Assembly: GCA_037576215.1 (NCBI GenBank)
Contig: JBANDB010000003.1
Location: 5,580,001-5,644,000, forward strand
Origin: Armillaria gallica
Lineage: Eukaryota; Basidiomycota; Agaricomycetes; Agaricales; Physalacriaceae
Length of the DNA stretch: 64,000 bases
Reading direction: 5' to 3'
Below are positions 55,501 to 64,000 of this stretch, one piece after another; the stretch's first letter is position 1; each line of letters starts with the position of its first letter. The position numbers and the translations under genes are program-made. A model generated the notes under the pieces. It was not told the origin of the DNA. It was given only the letters and a program-made list of their open reading frames with translations, and did no database searches.

Positions 55501-58500
55501 ATATCTCCCGAAACTCTGACAGCGCATGAGAGTATATACCTCGAAGCTCTGACACCGCATGTGCAAGCGTGTCTTCTATCCTTCGAACGGGGCCGCAATG
55601 CGCGCTCCCTTGATAAGGCTATAACACTTTGCGAGTTTGCGATCTCCCGTTATCCTGATGGTGATATAATGCAATCCGGCCACTTTTGGCGACTTGGATT
55701 GGCTCTGGAGATGAAGGGATTGCAGGTCGAAGCCCTAGGCGCCTATGAACGCGCTCTTGACCTTGCTCCGGAAGATTCCAGGGGCCTGGAACTCAAGAGC
55801 GTCTGCTTTTACAAGATCGGCGCCTTGCACCAAGGCCGTTACGATCGGCATGGAGAGGCAGAGGATCTCGATAAAGCAATCTGGGCGCATGAGATGTGCA
55901 TTGCTTTCACTGCAGCGGATGGGAAGCACCTTGACGAGTGTTATGGTGATCTTTATTGCTCATTGATGGCACGTTGGGAGCTCCTCAAGGACGAGGAGAG
56001 TCTCGACCGCCTTGTGTCCCATGCTGAAAAAGCTGTCGCATTCAATCCATCCTACCACAACCAATTCAATCTCGGCTTTGCCCTCCGTATTTCCTATGAA
56101 CATCATCACACACTTGCGCTTGTCGATCGGGCGATTCTTGCCATGCGGAGCGCAGTCTCTTCCTCAATGCCCCATGATCGCATGCATATGCTGACCGAGC
56201 TTGCTTTCACCTATTACCGTCGTATTCGTCATGTCAGGGATCCATCTGACGCCTCCGCCTGCATAAAATACCTTGAGCAGGCCATGGAGCATGGGAAGCT
56301 AAGCTACTCCTTTCACATTATGCTCGCCGAGTGTCTGGGCCTTGTATTCTACCGGAACGGCGACGTCCAGTGCTATGAGCGTGCCTGCCTGGTATGCGAA
56401 ACTCTACTGGCCGATGATTCCCTCACAAACATTGATCGGACCACTGTTCTTACGGGGCTTGGGGCTATATTTCTTGCGTCATTCGAGAATCACGCACTCT
56501 TACCTGATCCATATGCATGCCGATTGGAAAAATGCATCCAAACGCTTAAACGCGCTATCGAGTGCATGTCCCCAAAATACCCCGAGCCTATCAGGCCATA
56601 CTATCTTCTCAGCTACGCCCTCCATCTTCGGGTACAAATCGGGACTCCAACAGTTTCTGAATTTGAATATGCCATCTCAATTGGCAGGAAGGCGGTCGAA
56701 TTAGCCGAAATTCACGTCGCCTCGGAGAGGAACACCATGAATACTGATTCTCACGCAAGTTGTCTACAGGCACTTGGTGACATCCTCAGTTCCTATGGAC
56801 TCGCCTTCCCTCAGCCAACAGCACACTATGAGGAATGTGTTTCACTCTTTCGCCGGGCTTCACAGATATCTTCCCTTGTCCACGACACACACCTCTCTTC
56901 CGCCATAGCTGAGGCACAGTACTGCTATGTTATAAATGACTGGAAGGGCTGTTTCAATGCGTGCACCAGTGCTATGGAAGCTGTCCAGCAGCAGGCCTGG
57001 CTGGGCCTGTCTGTCGTACAGCAGTACAGGGCTATCAGGGGCGACAGCCTTATCAATGGAGTGGGGAGCCGTGCTGCACACATGGCAGTTCTATTCGGTG
57101 ACAACGGAATGGCACTCAAGTGGATAGAACAATGCAGGTCTATTGTATGGCGACGTGTTCTCAACCTTCGCGTGTCCATGGATGCGTTAACCGATGTGGA
57201 ACCTACTCTAGCCCACAGGCTTAAAGAAGTATCAGACATGCTCCAGAAGGATGCCTACTTTGACCTGCTTGGGATGGAAGAGGGTAGTTTGGAGATGAAG
57301 AAACAGCAACGGTACCGCTTGGCTGAAGAATGGGAAGGCCTCGTCGCCCAAACACGCTCGCTTCCAGGATTCACAGACTTCCTCAAACCAATGGATAGTG
57401 CCTATTTCACATCTTGTGAGTTCGGAAGCATGGTTGTGCTTCTGAATGCCTACCCTGGGGGATGTGATGTGATTGTCCTTGGAAGTAACAAGGGAAAGAT
57501 TGTGACGTTCCCGCTCAAACAGATGAACAAGAACCTTGCCACCACTCTGCAAACACGCTTGCGCAAGACCTTGCAGCAATCTGGTCGCCATTCGCGGGAT
57601 GCACGGACATCTGAAGTCTGGTATGGCCACAACAGGCAGGACGGGATGTCCAAAGTGTTGTCTGTGCTTTGGACGACGATCGTGAAGCCGGTCTTTGACT
57701 TCCTAGATCTCAAGGTTTGTGCTCTTTACCTTACCTATGCGAATATACAGCTAACATGTAGATTCGAAAGCCACACAACTCCTCGAGTGAGTCCGACCCT
57801 CCACGCCTTTGGTGGTGTCCAACAGGCCCTCTATCATTCCTTCCCCTACACGCTGCCGGCCTATATGATACCACAGCGCACGGTACCAAAGTCTACGAAT
57901 ATGTAGCTTCATCCTACACGCCCACGGTCGGTATCCTCGCCGATATTAGCAACCAACGGCCAGAGGAGTTTAGCGGTCTCCTAACTGTCTGCCAGCCGCA
58001 TACGCCAGGCCAGAATCCAATCCCAAAAACTGAGGACGAGGTATACTCAGTCGTCCAAGTTGCTGTCGAAGGTGGTCTCACAATTACATCTTTGGATAAC
58101 GATGACGCAACCCCGGAGGCAGTCCTCAGCGACATGGCGGAGCATAGCTGGATCCATCTCGCATGCCATGCGCGCCAGGACCCTACTCAGCCGCTCGAGA
58201 GCGCGTTCATGCTCGCAGGGGACCCTGAGAAGGGCCGTCCCCTCAAGCTGACCGAAATTGCTGAGCGTGCAAACACGAAGGCGGACTTCGCTTTCTTGTC
58301 TGCCTGCCAGACCGCGACAGGCGACGCTTCGCTATCGGACGAATCGGTCCATCTCGCCGCGGGCATGCTCATGGCTGGATACCGCAGAGTCATCGCGACC
58401 ATGTGGGCAGTCAACGATAACGACGCGCCTATCATTGCAGAGATGGTGTACAAGTATATGCTCTCAGATGGGAAAGCGGACAGTGGGAAGTCATGCCTAG

Positions 58501-58800
58501 CACTGCACCATGCAACAGCCTTGATGCGACAAAGGGAGCCCGAGGGGTACAAGAATTTCATGTCGTGGGTGCCGTTTATACATTTTGGAGCTTGACTGTC
58601 AGGGCTGGTAGCAATTTGGTACACCGCGATGGTATCATATCCTCTGGAAGTCTTCAATTGTTTCTTTCATCTTCTATCTCTTTCTTTGCTTGGCTTGCTA
58701 ATGTACTCGTTATGACTCACGACCTCACGAAACTTCTAGTAACAACTTTTGTATATAAACATAGCTCCTCGGCATGTACTCGGTATGAAATTCGTATTGC
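52560..58800. repeat. Segmental duplication carrying CHAT, copy 2 of 2
   Basis: Partner of 38275-44800, direct orientation, about 14.0 kb apart at the CHAT genes. Relative to the other copy it has several indels in the upstream 2.6 kb, for example a deletion near 53030 that removes part of the FLFVDNAGFLSTIARDLL-type segment found near 38813. Confidence 0.75.
55135..58595 (+). CDS. TPR-CHAT caspase-like protease, CHAT copy 3, 1077 aa
   Basis: Exons 55135-55154, 55223-55279, 55341-55370, 55422-57714 and 57762-58595 join in frame. The architecture is that of CHAT copy 2, with about 30 extra residues near the start of the TPR region. There EALTPHER of copy 2 is expanded into related units (SLEALAMSERISPETLTAHE, then YLEALTPHVQ), so the expansion arose by local duplication. 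Presumed catalytic residues are His at about 936 (HLACHA) and Cys at about 982 (FLSACQTATG). The leader exons and all four introns are conserved with copy 2. No lesion. Its convergent partner SRA-G, 1.9 kb away, has an early stop. Confidence 0.87.
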
Positions 58801-60499
58801 CCCACAATGCGCTGACAACTCAACGAGTTGGTGCGTTCATTGCACCCGTAGCATTCTCCTACCAATCTCCTTCTAGTAACTATCTCATATTGTGGCCCGT
58901 CTATCGTCAGCAGTCTTCCGTGCATGCGCCTGAAATAAACACGAACTCAGAGCCAGGATTCCGAAAGTGGAATGCTCAGAAATTAGAACCATCGCAGTGT
59001 TCTGGAACCCAAAATCTTGCGAGGCCCTCCTTCCCCTCTACTCGTTTGTGATCTCCGGGACTTCGAAACTGTCGAGCTCGAGTATGCAAGCCATTCGAAG
59101 GCGCGGTACTGGGAAGATGAGAATTCGAGTTCGCGTTCGGTGGACAAGTCGCCTCAGTCAATATTAGCCACCTCTTTCAAAGGTAAGGATCGAAGTAGAG
59201 CTGCGTGGTACAAGACTGAGTATGTCAGTAGAACGTGAGCCAACACAGGCACGAGACACGGTCGCTAAAGAGGTACCCGCCATTATTAAAGCGAATTACT
59301 GAAGACTTCGAACAAATCTGAGCGGGTAAGGCAACGCTGTCGTTGGGCTGATCACCCTGTAGGGGGAAGTGAAACCCTCCGAATCGCTGGTTCATCATAG
59401 AACCTCGGTGTTGTGATGAACCTAGGAAGAAACACTCTCCAGTAACAAGCCAGATAGAACAAGCTCTCCCTCCCTGATACACCGCAAAACAACAAGCATC
59501 CGTATGCTGCAAAGAATATCTAACATCCTGACACGAGGATGTAACTCGTGCATCTAAGAGTTTGGATGCTGTGGTCCAATCTCTGAGAGAGAAACTGCAC
59601 TGCGAACAAGATTTTGAACCTACGCACAAGTTCCTGGAGGGGTATTCTGGAGAAGGCCTCAGTTCGATTCGCGCTCTCCTTTCAATGATAAAGGCGGCAA
59701 GGGGCTCAAGTACGTGTGATTGAGTTTTTTCATCAAAAAGTCAGATGCTTCACCCACCCCTATACCACAAGTTTTCAAAAGGCGCCTTATTGTAGAGGAC
59801 CATCTCTTATGCTGCAGAAGGACAACCATTGAACATCTTGGGTGTTCGAAATCATATCTACGGTTTTGTCTAGATCGTTCTCTGGTTGGAAGCGGGAATA
59901 TACCCACGTTCAGCTACCCTATGGATAGTGCAGACGGAGAGGCATTGCTTCACATCGAGGAATCGAAAACACATTGCTGAAAGACTCATCAAGTAACTCG
60001 TGACACGAGAATCCGTGTATGGCTGGACGAATGGAGATGGGATTTGAGCTCACTTTCAAAGTTGGTCAGTCTTTTGAAAATTGGATAAGGCAAGTCTGGA
60101 AGTAGCACCGTCTGGTACACGTACGAGAAGACCTGTGATACCGAGCCTGTCAGAGCCAACGTGAGAAGGTAGAGGAGTGAAAAAAGAGATAGGAAAACGT
60201 GCCCGTCAAATAGGTGTCCAGCTTGAATTTCGTTATTGAAACAAATTATGCTAAAGTCGGGTTCAAACAAGTCTGAACTGGCGGTCATGTTAACGCGAAA
60301 TTGTCATTAGTCAGCGACGCGGGTCATTAAAATCCGTACCGGGACGCCGTCAGTGAAAGTTCGAATTCAATGTGATGGCTGTTTTATTCAACGTAGGCGG
60401 AGATAAGGGACTTTCATAGACTTGTAGCAGATGAAAAGGATAACATTCATAAAAGTCAAACATGGATGTGGTAGAGATATTGAAATGAATATTGAAATG
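58596..60499. other. CHAT-SRA spacer of unit 3
   Basis: No supported gene. The proximal part matches 186-370 and 44518-44760. The segment 58900-59170 matches 2410-2650 of unit 1 but is missing from unit 2. The distal part matches the sequence downstream of copies A, D and F. The spacer of unit 2 is thus an internal-deletion version of the one in units 1 and 3. Confidence 0.6.
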
Positions 60500-62018
60500 T
60501 CATCCGCAATCCTCCGTATCGTTAAACTTGCTCTTCTGAGGACCACGCTCAGAAAGACTGAAGGGTGGCGGGGACTCTGCTTTGACGCGCGTGCATAGGG
60601 CATTGGACACTTTCTGGCGCTTGCGGGGAAGAGGATCGCCGAGGGTGCTCCCCGATCTCTTGCGCATGGGAGGTGGGGACTCGGCTTTGACGCGCACAGG
60701 TGAGATGCGTGCGGAAATGGGCGACATGCGAGTCTTGACCTCAACTTCTGGATAAGGGACGGAAGAGGCAGCGATGACTGGGCTTTCCACTTCAACCGGG
60801 TACTGCAGAGCATCATCACAGCGCTTCTCGACTTTGAGTGCCGGGACAAGAGACAAACGAGCACCGCTGTCCGGATTCAAATGGGTGGGATATGATTGGT
60901 TCAGAGCGACTTGCTGCCAATTGGCCGGAAGGATGTACGAAGACGTGCTGGATTTGTTGAAGGAAGGGAGCTTGAGTCGGTGTGGGAAGAGGCTCTGCTT
61001 TGGAACAGACGGCTCTGGCGGCTCTGGCGTCTTGGTGGGAGCATTGAACTCGGGGTACGCCCAGAATTTGCCTCGCGTTCCAATGGGGAGTTGGCCAGGA
61101 AGTCGCTGAACATCAATTCAGTCATTGCAGAGCAACAAAACACCAACCTCGTACCTCCAGCTTGAACAAAATAATCTTGTACCCATTCTCGTCCCATTTC
61201 TGGTAGCACGCCGTTACTTTGTACAAGCCGTCGTAACGAAATCTAACCGCAAGTCAGTCGTCGTTATGCAAACGAGAAGGGCGAGCATACCCATTGTTGG
61301 GGGCGTACTTGGAATGAAGCCTGTATCCCCTAATAACACGCACAGGCTGGTCCAACTCCGTCGTTTTCTACGAGACATCAGAGAAGAACTCGGGTATCAA
61401 AGAGGACTTACCTGCAGAGCCTTGTTTCCGTGCGTGTACTCCTGGTCCTTGAGCTGCATCTTCTCGTCCTTGCTCTGTCCACCTATCGCCCAATCAGCCT
61501 TGCAAAACAGACTGGCAACAAGACAAACCTTCTCCACATAACCGACTGCAAAGAAAAAGTCAGACAAGACTCGACGATGAAAACAGGAGCCGCGTACATT
61601 TTATCACCCTTGTCCTCGTTGAATTCTTCGTACCCATCCGACCTGCAACACGGTCAATAACGAAAAACCAGCATAGGCGTGCACTGACAGTACGACAGAC
61701 CGCGCGCTCCCTTTGTACGAGTAGATCCCCCTCCTGAGTCCTCCATGCACCCCCGCCTCCAACACCGCCGTCCTATCCATATACCGTGTACCCACAGGCT
61801 GGCCCTCGATCTCCCCAACCGTCCCTCTACCTAAAAGCATCATCAGCAATCCCACAGAACAAGTGAAACACATACGGATCGGCAACAGGCTTCTTGCATC
61901 CCTCCTGCTCCTTCGGCTTGTCCACATCCAAATTCCGATAATCATTCACAATCTACATCTCTTCCTTGCCAAACTTGCGCGTCTTCTTGAATCGGAATGC
62001 TTCGTCGGCGTAAGTCAT
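60500..62018 (-). pseudogene. SRA-YDG gene, copy G, one early nonsense codon
   Basis: Start at 62018. Codon 22 is TAG at 61953-61955; other copies have CGG or CAG there (EEMRIVK / EEMQIVK). Downstream exons look largely intact: TVGEIEGQPVGTRY, AGVHGGLRRGIYS, VRVIRGY, and a tail from LPGQLPIGTRG to the KSKFNDTEDCG end with two clear VKAE motifs. A start after the stop would still leave the whole SRA domain, so an N-terminally shortened product is possible. Confidence 0.75.
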
Positions 62019-62053
62019 GTTGGTTGAAAAAGGGAGAGGGATCCATGGCACGG

Positions 62054-62064
62054 TCTATGTATGG
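62054..62064 (-). promoter_or_regulatory. Mutated TATA box of SRA copy G
   Basis: Reads CCATACATAGA on the minus strand instead of CCATATATAGA, 36 nt upstream of the start. Confidence 0.4.
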
Positions 62065-64000
62065 ATGTAAGCGGGCTGCCATGCCATTGCCCTACGCTTG
62101 GACGCGTGTTCTAGCCTCCGCTTTTAGCTGCAATGCTCGGGCTTTTTTGACCAACATAGTGCGATTGGAGGATACGTCGAAACAGTACGCGCGTTTTGCC
62201 GTGTCGAATACTTATCAGTGATGGCCGCCGGTGATCGGCAGCAGGGCCATCCCGGGCCAAGCTTACCGCAAATTCTTTCAACTGAATGTGTTACTTGACG
62301 AGTAATAGCCTCGACCTTCTGTATGTCACTAGCCCTTACTATACATGGTTTTCACAGCAAGATTTACTACGGATATACCCTCGGGCCATGCCGCTCTATC
62401 CCGCTTCTACACAGGGATCGTCGCGAGGAGATAGAGATATTCCCGCATCATTCCGGTACTACTTTTCTTCCCTCTAGGCTGACGACTTTCCTCCGCAACC
62501 AAACACTCCCCTCGGTCTTGAGCAAAAAAAAGACTCTTTCGCGTGTAGGCCGTGACGTCCATGAAACCCCGGATTGCTGTGTTGATGCTCCGCATCCGCA
62601 GCAGGCCTCACCCCTGCTGTGTCGAATCTGCAATGATCGGCAGCATCACCGCCTATTAAATTTACTCCCTCCTGCTGAAACACGTCGCATATTTCCATTC
62701 CGCCACTGTCCGTGTCCAAGGTGCTGTTATCCTCTTCTTTCGTGCGAGTACAGCTTACTAACCCTTGCCGTAGATGGTTAAATATCGTTTTCACAGCAGG
62801 GCTCACTGCCGACACAAAGTACAACGACATCTACTTATCCCCGTTTGATCCATCTTCTCTTACGGATCTTTCTCCTAGGCCAGCCTTGTCCTTAGCATAT
62901 CCTTGGTGTCAAGTGATGAAGATAACCACGATCTAGAGGACGATGATTTTTGAGGCGTACCCACATTCCTATCAATCTTGGCAGCCTTTTCTCATTTGGA
63001 CGTGTCTGAATGCTCACCTCCATAATGCGATTACGAACCCTCGGCGCGTGTAAATTCCCAGGCAATTTGATTCATATTATTTTTCCGGCGCGCTCCCCAT
63101 CACCAGCTCGCTCTTCCACGAGCAGTATATATGGGACGTGGTCGGATAACACAAGTCCTGATTGCAAACGGCTTGCCTGCTCCTCACATAGCACCCATTC
63201 TAAATCTTGATGGATCGGCGGACCATAGCCTCATCACGACTACGCTAATTTTACTTTCTTTGCTGCTTAAACACGTCACCATCGCCCAAGGTACCAAATC
63301 GGCTGTTTTAGGTTGCTGTTATCCAACTGAGTGCATGCATCGTCTACGATCTGATCCTCCCGTTTGTCACTAACGCTCAACCCTCGTCAAATAAGCTTTC
63401 GCATCAACTTCAGTGGAGGGATATACCCAGTGTCGAGGGTCAACTTGTCCCTGTTTCAAACACGCGGCACTCTTCTTCCCAAAGCAACACCCCATCTCCC
63501 ATCCCAGTGTCTTCTTCCTTACGCATTTTCCTTCCACAGCCACCTCCCTCGAGTTCCAACTTTTGATTTCATGTCGTTGTTTGTAACCTTGGTTCCTCCA
63601 CGTAGGACCGGCACCTTCCTCCACAACCACCAGCTCTTCTTCTCCTTCCCTTCTAGAGATTACTCCTCGACGGTCGCTCGGCGAAGTGATCGCCTCGGAG
63701 CGGAATCATTAGCGCCACTTGGGAGCGCGTCCATCTTCATGGCTCGTGTCTGAACGAGCGTCCCAGTGATGGGATTGCAAACTTTTGTTCTTAATCGCCA
63801 GCGTAAATTCCCAAGTACCTTCGGCCTTCGCTAACATGTATTCCCCTTGATTTGGGAACAAGTACGATGTCGCCACACTTGAAGAGCTCCCCAGATCAAC
63901 CTCGCTATCTTCTTTGTTACTTCGGCATGATCAACGCCTTGAATAGATACGACTCCGAATACACGAACACAAAGTCAACCGTCCATCACATCCGGACAGG
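62065..64000. repeat. SRA upstream conserved flank, copy G, to window end
   Basis: Closest match to the copy A flank (6267-6651 plus 12457-13634), without the Gypsy insertion. From 63660 it continues into the block also found at 49060-49330 and 50460-50710, showing what followed the copy A flank before the MET2-ThrRS segment was joined there. Confidence 0.7.

Noticed and set aside
1..64000. TET/JBP dioxygenase or KDZ transposase genes accompanying the SRA readers
   Set aside because: Expected by analogy with expanded fungal TET/JBP-KDZ systems, but I found no HxD iron-binding dioxygenase or KDZ transposase frame in the window.
1..64000. CRISPR arrays, bacterial operons or prophage
   Set aside because: Introns, an LTR retrotransposon and the family content show a fungal nuclear genome; no regularly spaced repeats were seen.

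Overview
The window is a repeat-rich accessory region of a fungal nuclear genome, most likely a mushroom-forming basidiomycete (Agaricomycetes). The signs are many 45-60 nt spliceosomal introns, TPR-CHAT proteases, an MLKL-type N-terminal helical bundle, ISG12-like small membrane proteins, a chromodomain Ty3/Gypsy element and a MULE transposase fragment. Taxonomy is inferred from protein families only.

The window is dominated by copies of one composite unit. Its parts are a TPR-CHAT protease gene (+ strand), a variable downstream spacer, a convergent SRA-YDG (modified-cytosine reader) gene (- strand), and a 1.5-3.5 kb conserved non-coding flank upstream of the SRA gene, sometimes ending in an ISG12-like gene. 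CHAT genes lie at 1-185 (3' end only), 41164-44517 and 55135-58595. SRA-YDG copies lie at 4748-6220 (A), 18342-18930 (B, 5' part), 26867-28378 (C), 32245-33791 (D, intact, 402 aa), 37838-38245 (E, 3' part), 45816-47336 (F, open) and 60500-62018 (G). ISG12-like genes lie at 21669-21895 (truncated) and 30513-30940 (intact).

Layout: 1-6.6 kb is CHAT tail, spacer, SRA-A and flank. 6652-12451 is a complete Ty3/Gypsy chromovirus (- strand) with identical 267-bp LTRs and an ATTCC target duplication, inserted in the SRA-A flank. 12.5-13.6 kb is the rest of that flank. 13640-18002 is a host segment with MET2 (homoserine O-acetyltransferase) and a convergent threonyl-tRNA synthetase pseudogene, sandwiched between cassette pieces. 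18.3-21.9 kb is SRA-B, flank and truncated ISG12, joined to a truncated GATA-factor gene. 23.6-25.1 kb is a PHD-like zinc-finger gene. 26.07-26.64 kb is an MLKL-NTD-like gene. 26.9-31 kb is SRA-C, flank and ISG12. 31.4-35.7 kb is SRA-D and flank. 35.7-37.0 kb is a seven-helix membrane-protein gene. 37.8-50.9 kb is SRA-E, CHAT-2, SRA-F and flank. 51-52.4 kb holds degraded host and MULE fragments. 52.6-64 kb is CHAT-3, SRA-G and flank.

Three points stand out. First, CHAT and SRA-YDG recur as a convergent pair, beside other cell-death or immunity-like modules (MLKL-NTD, ISG12). Second, the SRA proteins carry an unusual C-terminal tail with an array of Psi-K-x-E (SUMO-consensus) motifs and a basic NLS-like stretch. 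Third, several genes and repeat copies are inactivated by stops explicable as C-to-T changes, mostly CGA-to-TGA, as expected if the repeats are or were cytosine-methylated. Exon structures were worked out by eye from splice signals and reading-frame continuity; no alignment or search was run.
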